Of a DNA stretch of 64,000 bases, positions 12,190 through 23,765 are shown one piece after another. Source of the stretch: Hericium rajendrae. Taxonomy: Eukaryota; Basidiomycota; Agaricomycetes; Russulales; Hericiaceae. Location: NCBI GenBank assembly GCA_033439255.1, contig JAVRDV010000018.1:368863-432862 (forward strand), read 5' to 3'. Numbering within the stretch: the first letter of the stretch is position 1; the number at the start of each line of letters is the position of its first letter. The notes under the pieces were generated by a model. The model ran no database searches. It was not told where the DNA came from and was given only the letters and a program-made list of their open reading frames with translations. A program made the translations under genes and the position numbers.

Positions 12190-13565
12190 CGTGCTAACCT
12201 AGAGAGTATCGCTCGAATGAGCGATACTCTCGCCATCTTTCGCCCTTGCGGGCCTCCCTCACCGCCATTCCTCGCCGCCACCCCTCCCTCGTCGACTCCC
12301 CGTCCTCCGGACCAGACGACGCACGCCCCTTCGTGCACGGGCCAGGCGCGCCAGCGCATGCACGGCCGGCGGATGGCTACGGCCGGGCGCGGGCATGTCA
12401 GCCAGCACACGCACGCACGCACGTCGTGCGTGGCCGTGCGAGACGTGCTCGCACGTGGGCCCCGGTGCCTCGTGTGCAGGCCTCTGTGTCGCGCACGAGC
12501 CCGGTGCCTTGCGCACGCCCGCCACGCCCCGCCGCACCCCGCTGCACCCCGCATACGAGCCAGCGCCCGGAGGATGCCCGCCGTACCTCGCGTACGGGCC
12601 CGCGGCAGCCCAGCACCCCGCGCACGCACCCCGCGCCTCGTCAACGCTCCCCGCGCCTCGTCAACGCTCCCCGCGCCTCGCCCACGCCCTCTACACCTCG
12701 CCCAACCCCCCCGCGCCTCGCCCAACCCCCCCGCACCTCGCTCACGTCCCTCGCGCCTCGCTCACGCGCCTCGCGGCATCCCCAGGGCCCGCGATGCCTG
12801 TCGTGCCCCGCGGACACCCACCGTACCCCGCGGACGCCCACCATATCCCGCGGACGCCTGCCGCACCTCGCGGACAACGCCACACCGCGTACAACGCCGC
12901 CGCGCCCCACGGTATCTTGCGCATGAGCCAGCGGGAGCTCCACGCCCCGCGCACGCCCGCCACGTCCCGCGCACGCCCGCCACGTCCAGCGCGCGCCAGC
13001 CACGTCCCGCGCACGTCAGCCACACTCCGCGGCGCCCCATTTCACCACACCGCCCTTCACCGCATCTCGCTCACGAACCAGCGGCCGCCCCATGCCCCGC
13101 GCATGCCCGCTGCTCCTCGTGCCCGCTCCTCACATCCCGCTGCACGTCGCGCACGGGCCAGCGGCAGCCAGCGCCTCACGCACGGGCCCGCACGCCTCGC
13201 GCTCGCCTGCCGTGCCTTGCGTACGGTCCCCAGTATCTCGCGCACCGCCATGCGCCGCGTCTTCAGCGCACACCGCCGCGTCTCGCATACGGGCCCGCCG
13301 CAGCCCGACGCCGGTGCGCACGGCCACGGCGCCTCCCGTGTCTCGCGCACGGATCCGGCGCCTCGCACATGGGCCCAGCGCTTCGGCACGGGGCTGCCGT
13401 GCCTCGTACGCAGCTGCTGTGCTGCGTGCACGACTCGCGCCGCGTGCGTCCGCCGCGCCTCGTGCGCATGCGCACCCTTGTCGTGCCCTGCCAGCGCGCA
13501 CATGCCTGTGCATGGCTCTACCTGTGCATGCCGCACGCCAGTGTGCACGCATGTACTGTTTTGTT
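12190..13565. repeat. 1.3-kb CpG-rich cassette (intact copy)
   Basis: Extremely CpG-rich sequence bounded by AT-rich DNA. It holds open frames up to 473 codons on both strands in several phases, all biased to Arg/Ala/Pro/His and without any domain, so I regard them as composition artefacts. Its 3' 80 bp, reverse-complemented, match about 22895-23050 at the base level with numerous C/T and G/A differences, so it is a repeat family, not unique sequence. At 12042-12140 a CT-rich/GA-rich tract precedes it. Confidence 0.65.
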
Positions 13566-13659
13566 CTGTAGTATACTTGATTGTAGTAACTGTTTTGAAT
13601 ATAATGATTTTGACTTTATATTTTTCGTACCTGATTGACTTGAGATAATGATATTAGTA

Positions 13660-14657
13660 TTCATATCTCACTTACTGTAGGGGTCATAGGGACCATAGGG
13701 ACCATAGAAAGCCAGTGAATTTATATAGCAGCTATAGCTGCCCCTTAGAAATATATAGCACTATATAATGTCTAACTACTGCTATATAGGCCATGATAGG
13801 CCTCATAGCCTTTTATAGTTGAGAAAGATAGCTACATAGATAGATGATGATAGACGTCATAGCATTATGATAGGACATATAAATGAACACTAGACTATAT
13901 AAAATTTTAATTTCTCAGATGTTATCTTAGCCTTTGCAGATACTAATGAGCTCATTTATTACTCAAAATTCAACAATTGAGACTCAATAGATCCTGAAGC
14001 ATGCAAAATAGCAAGAAATTTGTATGCAAGATAAGCAATGACTAAAAAGTCTTGATGGTTGTCCTGCTTTGTATATTAGAGGAGACTGCTTGTTATCTTT
14101 TTAGTAACTAAAAAATTATCAACACAGTAAATATGAGAATGTCTATATATTAAGAATAGTATATATAGACTATAAGGAATAAAATTAAACAGAACAATAT
14201 AAACACATTGATAGCAAGCAAATATCACATGTCATAATCAGCAAGAATATAGTGACTCAAAACATTTTGCTACATTTTGAAATTGAAGTTCTTACAGTCA
14301 CCTTGCTTCTCCTACTAGTAACAAGTATGAGAATGTCTATCAGATTGATTTTACTGCTGAATGTGTCCTGCAATGCAAACTATCAGTGCTCTTCAGAGTG
14401 TTTTTTATATTCTTGAAATAAATGTACTTAAAAAAACACTAGATCAGTTTATATAAAACTGAAATTACAGAATATGGATGACTCACATGTTGATTTTTTT
14501 GACCATCTTAGCATCTCTTAAGCACTAATAACCAATATCACTTACTCTTTACTTTACTATATATTTTATGTTTTCAAGGCATTCTGTAAATAAATAGTAA
14601 AAAGAAATAGTAAAAACCATTTATACACAGTAAATAAACAAAATAGTTGGAGCCTTA
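13660..14657. other. AT-rich 3' part of the 3.97-kb element
   Basis: Contains GGGTCATAGGGACCATAG and TATAGC repeats at 13678-13870, which recur inverted near 22600-22790, then AT-rich DNA with no open frame of note, ending in the right terminal inverted repeat (about 14620-14657). Confidence 0.5.
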
Positions 14658-14665
14658 GTAGTAAA

Positions 14666-15720
14666 ACTTATATTTGTCTACAAAAACTATGTACAAAGTA
14701 TCTATGCTACTGGAGGGCATGGATGGCAGGCAAACAATGGTCTACAAGGCTGCGCAGGTCATACGGGGCCAGACACAAGCATGCACGCAATTGGTGCATG
14801 TGAGCATGCATGCGGGGCATGGCAGTGGCACGCACTCGTACGTGGCCACGCACACACATGCAGGGTGGAACGGGGTGGGTTTATGGTGTGGGGGTTGTCC
14901 AGCTCTTGGGCCGTGCATGCATGGTTGCGGGTTGGCGGCCATGCATGCACAGGGAGCGCTGCTCGGGTCTGCCTACGTGCTGCGACCGTAGGAGTCACTG
15001 ATGCGCGTGACCGTTCGTGACTGCACGCACAGCGTGCATGCGTGCCCAGTCTGTGGCCGTACGTGGCCGGCAGGAGCACCCTGCGCCCGCTCGCACAGTG
15101 CGTGTGTGCTGGTGTGGTTGTATGTAGCGCCGGCTGCCACGGGACCGTGCATGATGCAGTGGGTCTGCACATGGGCGGTGCGAGGCATCAAAGGTGTGGA
15201 CGAGGCACAGGGGGCGTAGACGAGATGCAGAGCCCACGTGCAAGGCACTGCACTGCCGAGGCCGTGCGCGAAGCGTCAGGTTGCCCGAGTTCGTGCACAA
15301 GGCGTCGGGCTCTCACGGGCCCGTGCACTACGTGGGAAGCACATGTACAGGCAGTGCAGCGCGAAACGTGCGTATGCGAAGTGCGGGGATGCGTGGGCAG
15401 GGCCTGTACGCGAAGCACTGGGTCACCGGGGCCCGTGCGCGATGCGACGGACTTGCGCGCGAGGCGTGGTATCCTTGTGAGAGGTGCGGCGGGTGGGCGC
15501 AAGCCATCAGGCAGTCGCGGGCCCATGCGCGATGTGCATGCTTGCATGTTTGTGCTGGCGTGCCCGTCCCGGGGTGTGGCCAACCGGGTGCACTCGTTGC
15601 AGCGAGGCGCGAGGCGCTGGTGACATGGCGGTGAGGCGGCGAGGCAGCGACGGAGGAGGAGGGAGGGAAAAACAGATCGAGAGTACATTCAAGTGATACT
15701 CTCAATGTTAGCATGTAAAA
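14666..15720. repeat. GC-rich cassette, third copy type
   Basis: CpG-rich and GCATGC-rich low-complexity sequence from about 14700 to 15660. Overlapping open frames on both strands lack domains. It includes ATGTACAGGCAGTGCAG and CGAAGCACTGGG phrases similar in style to 22.9-23.7 kb. A GGAGGAGGGAGGG run closes it. 15721-15914 is unassigned flank of the giant element. Confidence 0.5.
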
Positions 15721-15914
15721 GAGAGAAGATAAGTATTTTGTACTCACCTTGGATATCCTCCAATACCCTCCGTGTCCAGCTTATGCCCTCCGACGCTTGG
15801 TTCGAACGAGCTGGAGAGGGATGAAAGGGAGCAGATGGGAAGGAGGACAGTGGTGGTGATCGAGACAGCGACATGTTGAAATTGCCTGGTGGCCTGTCTC
15901 GCAGGTGCGCGGCA

Positions 15915-15922
15915 GTTGCCGG
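15915..15922. repeat. 8-bp target site duplication, left (GTTGCCGG)
   Basis: GTTGCCGG is found immediately outside the left inverted region and again at 59145-59152 just outside the right one. Bases beyond differ (GCA before and AGT after on the left; GTG before and GCA after on the right), so the direct repeat is exactly 8 bp. The size equals that reported for the Zisupton branch of KDZ transposons and that of the inner element here. Confidence 0.8.
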
Positions 15923-15930
15923 AGTATGTT

Positions 15931-17460
15931 CAGTCACTTAGTGCATTGAGGTAATGCCAGGCGAGCTTGACAAAGTGCCATTGTTGAATGGTCATCCCGC
16001 GCCGGCCCGTCGGTCACAATGTAGCAGTTACTCAATGACAGGCCTGCTCCCCTTATGTACCAATAAGTCATTGTCTGGCCTCTGGTCATTTAATCTGTAG
16101 TGTCCATTTATCATTGACTGGCCTGGTTCACTATGTACCAATGGGTCATTGTCTGGCCCACTGGATGTGGTGGGAGGTCATTGGCTGGCCCGTACTCATG
16201 AAGTATCTACTATCCATTTCCCATTGACGGGCCTGTAGTATATACCAATGCATCATTGACGGGCCGGTTCTCTTACAATACCGCTGTACATTCATCATTC
16301 ACCGGCCTGTCCTCTGACGTCCATTGGATCATTGACCGGCCCATTCCATCCCGCGGGTTGTCAATTGCTCAGCCCGTCTTCCAACGTCCATTGGGTCATT
16401 GACAGGCCCATCCTCTCATATCACCACTGTTCATTCATCATTCACCGGCCCGTCCTCCAACGTCCATTGGGTCATTGACAGGCCCATTCCATCCCGCGGG
16501 TTGTCAATTGCTCGGCCCGTCTTCCAACATCCATTGGGTCATTGGCCGGCCGGTCCTCTTACAATACCGCTGTACATTCATCATTGACTGGCCCGTCCTC
16601 CAACGTCCATTGGGTCATTGACAGGCCCATCCTCTCATATCACCACTGTTCATTCATCATTCACCGGCCTGTCCTCTGACGTCCATTGGATCATTGACAG
16701 GCCCATTCCATCCCGCGGGTTGTCAATTGCTCGGCCCGTCTTCCAACATCCATTGGGTCATTGGCCGGCCAGTCCTCTTACAATACCGCTGTACATTCAT
16801 CATTCACCGGCCCGTCCTCCAACATCCATTGGGTCATTGACCGGCCCATCCTCTCACAATTTCTACTATCAATTCCCCATTGACGGGCCTGCAGTATATA
16901 CAAATGGGTCATTGATGGGCCCGTCCTCTTAGAATATACCATTGTACATTCATCATTGACCGGCCCACTCGATCCCGCGGCATCACAATTGCTCGGCCCG
17001 TCCTGTACCGTCCATCGGGTCATTGACGGGCCCGTCCTCTCACAATAACACTGTACATTGGGTCATTGGCCGGCCCGTCCTTGTACAATGTCTCCTGTAC
17101 ATTCATCATTGATGGGCCCGTCCTCCACCATCCAATGGGTCATTGGCTGGCCTGTCCTCCTACCATTTTTACCATTTATTCATCATTGACGGGCCCGTCC
17201 TCTACCGTCCATTGGATCATTAACGGGCCGGTTCTCTCACAATGTCTACTGTACATTCATCATTCACCGGCCTGTCCTCTGACGTTCATTGGGTCATTGA
17301 CAGGCCCATTCCATCCTGCGGGTTGTCAATTGCTCAGCCCGTCCTCCAATGTCCATTGGATCATTGACCAGCCCATCCTCTCATAACACCACTGTTCATT
17401 CATCATTCACCGGCCCGTCCTCCAATGTCCATTGGGTCATTGACAGGCCAGTTCTCTTAT
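15931..17460. repeat. Left terminal satellite array of the giant element
   Basis: An array of units built from CATTGGGTCATTGAC, GGCCCGTCCTC, CAATACC, TGTACATTCATCATT and, in some units, CCATCCCGCGGGTTGTCAATT. Units vary between about 30 and 100 bp and occur in higher-order sets. Many units carry CATTGAC followed by a GGCC core, giving dense likely protein-binding sites near the element end. Open frames here on either strand repeat peptides and are artefacts. Confidence 0.85.
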
Positions 17461-17590
17461 AATACCACAGTGCACGCTCGTTACTGGGGTGAAGGTGGGT
17501 GATACCGTGTTAATATATTCCATGAGATACAATGGAATTGCATGAATTTTGGAACCTAATGAGACAAGTGCGACATCATGGAAACATAAA
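17461..17590. repeat. Spacer conserved between both arms
   Basis: This 130-bp non-repeated stretch (CTCGTTACTGGGGTGAAGG onward to ACATAAATTAGAACGCAGC) is present inverted at about 58130-58260, confirming that the arms are copies of one sequence rather than independent satellite growth. Confidence 0.8.
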
Positions 17591-18140
17591 TTAGAACGCA
17601 GCAGGCTGCTCCTGGTCCGTGGGTAAGGCAGGGACAACCCACCTAGCCGCGGGTAAGGCAGGGACAACCCCACCTGCTGCGGGTAAGGCAGGGACAGCCC
17701 ACCTGCCGCGGGTAAGGCAGGGACAACCCCACTTGCCGTGGGTAAGGCAGGGACAACCCACTTGCCGTGGGTAAGGCAGGGACAACCCCACCTGCTGCGG
17801 GTAAGGCAGGGACAGCTAAGGCAGGGACAACCCACCTCCCGCAGGTAATCAGCCGCCGCCGGTGATTGATATATCCTGTGAGATACAATGGAATCTAATG
17901 AGACAAGTGCGACATGATGGAAACATACTGGCTGACTGGAGTGGATCATGAAGCCGTCGGTGAACTTCATCGACTTGGCATGGGCAGCACAAAGCTTGCC
18001 GGAAACAACGACTTCGCAACCCTTGGCACCGGACTCCATAACGAAGCGGAGCACACAGCAGGGACAACCCCACCTGCCGCGGGTAAGGCAGGGACAACCC
18101 CACCTGCCGTGGGTAAGGCAGGGACAACCAACTTGCCGTG
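17591..18140. repeat. 31-bp satellite with CCGCGG core, left arm
   Basis: Units of about 31 bp, CCGCGGGTAAGGCAGGGACA followed by ACCCCACCTG, lie at 17635-17850 and again at 18060-18140. Unit variants differ mainly at the CCGCGG core (CCGTGG, TGCGG, TCCCGC). A 290-bp block containing GATATATCCTGTGAGATACA and ACAAGTGCGACATGATGG is directly duplicated at 17862-18050 and 18155-18360. The mirrored copy is at 57.5-58.1 kb with a different number of units. Confidence 0.85.
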
Positions 18141-18651
18141 GGTAATCAGCCGCTGCCGGTGATTGATATATCCTGTGAGATACAATGGAATCTAATGAGA
18201 CAAGTGCGACATGATGGAAACATACCGGCTGACCGGAGTGGATCATGAAGCCGTCGGTGAACTTCACCGACTTGGCACGGGCAGCACAAAGCTTGCCGGA
18301 AACAACGACTTCGCAACCCTTGGCACCGGACTCCATAACGAAGCGGAGCACACCGTAGCATGCACTGCAAGAGGCTCAGATGCTGAACACAACACCCAAA
18401 TCGATTGAAGCATGCACCGACGGATGGCGAGGCCACTAATGATCTTGTATAACATATACCCCCACACGCCGGTTCTCTTATAATACCACGGTTCATTCAT
18501 CATTGACCGGCCCATCCTCTTATTACGATTCCTTAGAATCGTTTACTCTATACCGCCTTTTCATAGTGAAAACGACACCAAAACGATGACTATGCCCATT
18601 AGGCAGTTGGCTTATATAATCACATATCTTCAATCTAACGAGTTTGCAGGT

Positions 18652-18673
18652 TCAACTCCAGCTCTGGCCAAAC
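18652..18673 (+). other. tRNA-like B box and acceptor (GGTTCAACTCC, CTCTGGCCA)
   Basis: GCAGGTTCAACTCCAGC can form a T arm with one mismatch, and CTCTGGCCA looks like a 3' acceptor. A similar minus-strand piece, GGTTCAATTCCACCTCTGGCCA in two parts, lies at about 63031-63056. The 5' half is not a good tRNA, so SINE head or relic is more likely than a gene. Confidence 0.35.
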
Positions 18674-18692
18674 TTTCTTGATTTAATGTAAC

Positions 18693-19213
18693 TTGATCAG
18701 TTCTCAACCAATTCACCTGTTCTCAAATGCATCTGGATCTGCTCATTTATTGCTTTCTGATAGTATTTTTTGCACCCTGATCTGTGCAGAACTCATAGAA
18801 TGCAATGAATTTCTACATTTTCCCTCTATGACACTTGAACTTGAGCTAACTCAGTCCATTCTTCACCGATTTACTCGTTCTCAAATGCGTCTAAATCTAC
18901 TCACTTATAGCTTTGCTACCATACTTCATGCATCCAAATCGGTTAAGAACTCACAGAATGCAAAGTGTTTCTTTTTTCCTCTTCTAAAATGCTTGAACCC
19001 TAGCTAACTAGGCCAATTCTCAACCAATTTACTCGTTCTAAAATGCATCAGAATCTACTTATTGATAGCTTTCTGACGGTACCTTAGGCGTTAGGATCGG
19101 TGCAAAACTCGCAGAATGCAAATTGTTTCTACATTTTCCCCTAGAATGCTTGAACTCCAGCTAACTTAATCAGTACTCAACTGATTCACTTGTTCTCAAA
19201 TGCATCCAAATAT
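18693..19213. repeat. 158-bp tandem repeat, about 3.3 copies
   Basis: TCTCAAATGC-type landmarks lie at 18721, 18879, 19037 and 19194, giving a period of 157-158 bp. Each unit contains a GATAG/TATAG TTT segment, AACTCACAGAATGCAA and a GCTTGAAC..AGCTAACT segment. Copies are diverged and non-coding. Confidence 0.85.
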
Positions 19214-19349
19214 ACCAGAAAGCTGGTCTCTAACACAATTTACTGCTTATAGAAAGATACAGCCACTAAAATGATACACAGGAAACAAATGTACATACTG
19301 CTTATTGATAAAATGAGCAAAAAATGCAATTTATCGGTAGCAGTGGGTC

Positions 19350-20180
19350 CTGAGAGTCGGTCATGTGATCCTACAAGACCTTGTGCGGCCGAACAAGGTC
19401 TTAGCGCCCGCTTACATAAGCATAAGTTGCCTACAGAGCCAATACACTGTATACAGTGATTGCTTTATAGCTCTGCAACGAAGCAATCAATCGACAAACG
19501 GTAAATTGTGTTCAAATACGTTTGATCACATCTTTCCAACCCAATTTAGAATATGAAAATCGGATCACTCCAAGCAGAGATATTTCTCGATTTATGTGCC
19601 ACATCAGCAAAAGAGTATTGTCTCCTATCTCAACAACAAGTGGTGCTATAATGTTGTAAACTATACTGTTAGAAAGCTACTGTAAATCCAATTTCAATAA
19701 GCCCTCATACATTATGATTGATGCAGTATCAGCAGAGCTATAAAGCAATTAGTCTGCCACATCATCACGGACATATAGTTCAATAGATCAGCATTTTGCC
19801 ATGCTATCTTGCTGTTTATGGCACTATTCTAAAGCTATTCTAAATCTGATTCCAACAAGCTTTCACTCATTCTGATTCATGTGGTATTGAGAGGGCCATG
19901 GTGCAATCTCTATGCCACATCATCAGAAGAGATCCAAAAAGTTGGTGATGGCCCTACACCATCATTGGACACCTCAGCCGCAACTCACTGTAGATGGGAA
20001 CTGGGCGTGTCCAAGCCTTGTAGTTAGTGTGCACTACTGGTAGTATCACACTGACTTCAAAGCTATCTGAAGAAAAGAAGAGAAAGCAGAGAGCGCAACA
20101 TCAACTACTGCTGACATAAGCTAAGCACAGCCACCAGACCTTGTGCGGCCGAACAAGGTCTGCTATTGATCACGTGATTG
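19350..20180. mobile_element. Inverted pair, each arm with a perfect 9-bp hairpin
   Basis: AGACCTTGT and ACAAGGTCT, separated by GCGGCCGA, form a hairpin at about 19375-19402 and again at about 20137-20162. Outside them GGTCATGTGATC (left) and GATCACGTGATTGGTC (right) are inverted, so the pair delimits a roughly 0.8-kb non-coding element. Between them the sequence is AT-rich and only short open frames occur. Confidence 0.6.
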
Positions 20181-20475
20181 GTCATTAGCTTTGTTCAACA
20201 ATACAATGTTTGACATTGATCATATATTCAATCTTGAATCTTGTTTGATTTGTAGATATTACAAGTATTTATAATATAAGCATATATAATAGTGTATATC
20301 ATATATCGAGCTGATTATAATAAGATATGACAAGTGTGTACTGTATTACATACCAGATTATATATATAATCAGGTACTAAGATATATAACATAGCAGAAA
20401 ATGTAGAGTTATCAGAGGTAGGAGCTGAACTACTCATGATTAGATTAGATTAAATAGTGTTTTTTTATATGCTTT

Positions 20476-22026
20476 AGGGTTCGACACGAGTCAGAGTCAC
20501 CTGTAGATCAACATGGGTATACCCACAAAATTGACCTGCAGGTATCTAACTTGTAGATCCAGATCACCTGGTGGCTGAGACCTATACAAATCCAGATCAA
20601 GGTTGTGCTCAAACTCATTGACCTGTGAGTGACCTGTGGGTAACCTGCTATCCAAACTTTATTTTGGTTAACATATTATATTGCAAAGTTCAAATCTATA
20701 TGTCATGATCCCTAACTAACTACATACTATATGTCATCTGCCAACACTAACTTACAGCTTCAATCACATATGCCCATTATCACTATATCTTGTCATACCC
20801 ATGAAGTGTATAAAGTCTACAAGCAAGGCATGGATTCAAAAGGCTGCATGCGACATACTTGTGGCATCGACATGGGCATGTGCATGCCGGTGGGGCAGCT
20901 TTGAGTATGTGTGTGCACATGAGCTGGCACATGTGCAAGGGGAGCATATGTGGGTGCTGGTGTACTGGCATAGCTGTGGGCATGCACACACAAATGATAA
21001 TCACCAGCTTGGATGAAAATTGGGAATGAGACCGGGAGGGTGCATTTTGATTGTTGAATAGCACTAATGGCATATAAAACTTGCCTCACATTGGGCTTCT
21101 GTCAGACGAATGATATGACAGCATGCATAGTGGCATGTGTGATGTCCATGGGCATGAATGCACACATGTAGTTTGAGCAATGGACTATGGGATGGTGGGG
21201 GCATGCAGTCAAAAATGTGTATGCTGGCAGGGCATGTATTGGTAGATGCACACTGTCTCAGACATGCAAGGATATGCAAAGCTGTTTGTAGACAACTGCG
21301 TATTGTTGAGGCATGCTAGACACTGCTCAGATGATCAGCAAAAAGATGTCAAGCCTTGCTGTTGTAGCAACAATGCTGTAGCAACAAGACCTGACAGGCA
21401 TTGTGGGCCTTGCAGTTGCAGCGCTAGACTGGCACTGTGCATGCTCTTACTGTTGTGAGTGGGAATTAAATTTCTGGTGCACATGAGTGCTGGTTGTCGA
21501 AGATGGGTGAGGGCCGGTTGGCTGGTTGACCTGTTGATGAGGACGATGGGAGAAGCACAGATGGTACACGAAATATGGTGGATGATGTCAAAAAATGGTG
21601 GAATGTCATGAAACTCATCAAACATCATGAAACCTGTCGAAGAACAGTGAAAAATGAGAGCCTTGCCTGTTATCGAGTGAGACTCCTGAGATCAGCACAG
21701 TACAATGAAATAAAAGGCTTTTGGACTCACCTAGAAGCCTCTCGAATCTCCATAACACCCATCCTGCCATTGAATTGAGGAGATATGGTGAAAAGGGAAG
21801 GATTAAGATGAAAAAACAAAGAGGAGGGCATCGTAAAAGTGAGATACAACTTTAAGACCAACTGACTTGCAAGTGATCTGTGATGTCACAGATACCTGAC
21901 CTGCAGCTCCAGATCACCCAGTGGTGCAAATCTGCATGGATCCAGGTCAGCACCTTGGACAGATTGAATACCTGCAAGTTCAGATCTAAGTCACCCACGA
22001 GTGCACTTGTGTTGAACCCTAATATA
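20476..22026. mobile_element. 1.55-kb inverted-repeat element
   Basis: The left end TTTAGGGTTCGACACGAGT and the right end, reversed, TATTAGGGTTCAACACAAGT are inverted copies, followed inward by related AGATCACC and CTGCAGGTAT words. The interior (20780-21440) is a GCATGC/GTGTGC-rich segment like a decayed GC cassette. No transposase. Confidence 0.6.
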
Positions 22027-22549
22027 CTTAAAGTGATGTTTGCACAATTGATGCTCTCAGGCATTTGTATAAGTTTTTTGTTACTCTAAACCTTCATGCT
22101 AATCGACAGGCAATTTTACCAGAAAGTAGTTGCCATATTTGGTCACTAATTTCTGCCAGTATACAAAATATGATTTGAAGGTAAGAATTCAATTTTTATA
22201 GTATTTTATGCATGTAAAATAGAAAAATACTGACTAGATTATACATTGAAGAGATATAAGCTCTATTAAAAAAAAAACTGATATGATTTATGTTATTTTT
22301 TGTAAAAGTCAGAAAAAAAAATCCAAATATAGAAATTAAATTCTGCCTTTGGTGCTAGCAGCAATGCATACAAATCAATAGAAGGTACACAGGCTAACAG
22401 AAAATGTATGAGGTAGTAGAAGCATACATAAGTTTGTTGTGATGCTCATAGGTTGATACATGTGTAAGCTAATCAACAAAAGTATGCATAGGTCAAAAAA
22501 TGTGAGCCAAGAGTGCATATATGAGTTGGTGTAGTGTGTATCATCTGAA

Positions 22550-23735
22550 AAATTGAAATTTCATATAGCCCAGTATTGATCTATATGTTTTATCATAGCA
22601 CTATAAGGTCTATCACTATTTATGCCACCACAGTTCTCAACTATGTAAGACTATGAGGCCTATCATAGCTATCATAACAGTAGTTGGACACTATATAGTG
22701 CTACATGTTTCTGAAGGATAGCTATAGTTGTTGTACAAATCATATAAATTCAAAGGCTTGCTCTGATCTATATGGTCCCTACTATGATCTCTGCTATTAG
22801 TACTGTCTCAGATCAATCAGGTACAAGAGATATAAAGCCAAAATCAATTATATTTCATATAGCTACTAGTACAATCAAGTATATTACAAGTTCAAACAGT
22901 GCACACATGCACAATGGTACACATCATGTACAGGTAGAGCTATGTGCAGGCATGTGTGCACTGGTAAGGCACAACAAAAGTACATATGTGCATAAGGCAC
23001 TAGGTTCATGCACAAGGCATGATAAGTGTCATAGCTGTGCAGGAGGTCCAGTGGCCATGCTCACCAATGTTAAGCTGTAGTGGGCCTATATATAAGATGC
23101 AATGTGCAGTGAGGATGTGTGAGATATTGAGAGCCATGTATGAGGCATAGAGGGTGAGCATAAGGCATACAGGCCCATATGTAAGGCTGCTACTAGCTTG
23201 TACAGGAGATCAACAGGGTGTGGTGGCCATGCACAGGATGCTGCAAGCATGTGCAGAGTGTCAAGATGCTGTGGGCCTGTACATGAAGTACAGTAAGCAT
23301 CTATAGGATGGTGGCTTGTATGCAAGATGTAGTGTAGCATGATGAGCATGCATAAGGCACTAAGCCTATGCATGGCTTGGTATGTCTGTGTATGAGGCAT
23401 GAGGCACAAGGTACAGGCAGGTGACACACCTGCACATAGCAACACACAATGCATGTATATAGTTATGCTGGCTGACATGCTCACATTCAGCTGTAGTCAT
23501 CTCTAAGCTGTCACTGGCCCATCCACAAGGTACATCGAGATGTGGTAGATCAGCATAGGGTGTGACCAGTGAACATGAGGCATAGTGAGCTGGCATGAGG
23601 TGTAGCAGGCATGCATGAGGCACTGGCCCCAGCACAATGCTACATGCCAAGTATAAGACATGAGGTACAGGCCTGCATGCAAGATGTCAGTATACCTGTA
23701 CATGGCCATACATGATGGTAATTTATATAGCTTCA
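22550..23735. repeat. Decayed, AT-shifted copy of the CpG-rich cassette
   Basis: 22895-23080 aligns with the reverse complement of about 13350-13560: phrases such as ACAGGTAGAGC, TGCAGGCATGTG and TGGTAAGGCAC here correspond to ACAGGTAGAGC, TGCACAGGCATGTG and TGGCAGGGCAC there, mostly through C to T and G to A changes. The TATAGC repeats at 22560-22790 correspond inverted to 13680-13870. The unit is thus an inverted, CpG-depleted relative of the cassette in the 3.97-kb element. Confidence 0.65.
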
Positions 23736-23765
23736 TTGATGATAAAAAAAAAGGAATCGTTTTGC

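Larger units (their letters stand above)
10691..14657. mobile_element. 3.97-kb inverted-repeat element with 8-bp target duplication
   Basis: The left end reads TAAGGCTCCAACCATTTTAT; the right end, reverse-complemented, reads TAAGGCTCCAACTATTTTGT. Immediately outside, GTAGTAAA is exactly repeated at 10683-10690 and 14658-14665. The 8-bp duplication fits hAT-like or KDZ-like transposition. No transposase is recognisable. The cargo is AT-rich DNA with CTATCATAGC-type repeats (about 10850-11110 and 13690-13870) around a 1.3-kb GC-rich cassette. Confidence 0.85.
18525..23760. mobile_element. 5.2-kb AT-rich block interrupting the left satellite
   Basis: The satellite stops at about 18520 and resumes at about 23790. 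The block begins ACGATTCCTT and ends AAGGAATCGT, a 10-bp inverted pair; related ACGATTCCTTTTTT words occur at about 62535 and 63352. I could not find a target duplication, so the exact insertion unit is uncertain. The block contains no CCGCGG and no gene, but holds a 158-bp tandem repeat, a hairpin-bearing inverted pair, a 1.55-kb inverted-repeat element and a decayed GC cassette. Confidence 0.55.

Noticed and set aside
12217-13648. Long open frames (up to 473 and 417 codons) in the CpG-rich cassette
   Set aside because: Open frames occur in nearly all phases on both strands, have extreme Arg/Ala/Pro/His bias, no domain and no promoter-like context; high GC simply lacks stop codons.
10691-14657. 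Helitron
   Set aside because: Helitrons have no target duplication and no inverted ends; this element has both.
16080-17460. CRISPR-like array
   Set aside because: Units are of uneven length without conserved spacer size, in a eukaryotic genome; it is a satellite.
17437-18351. A 304-codon minus-strand frame with repeated [10 protein letters not shown]-type peptides
   Set aside because: It is a translation of the 31-bp terminal satellite (31 bp is not a multiple of three, so all frames stay open in turn); the same peptides appear from the right arm.
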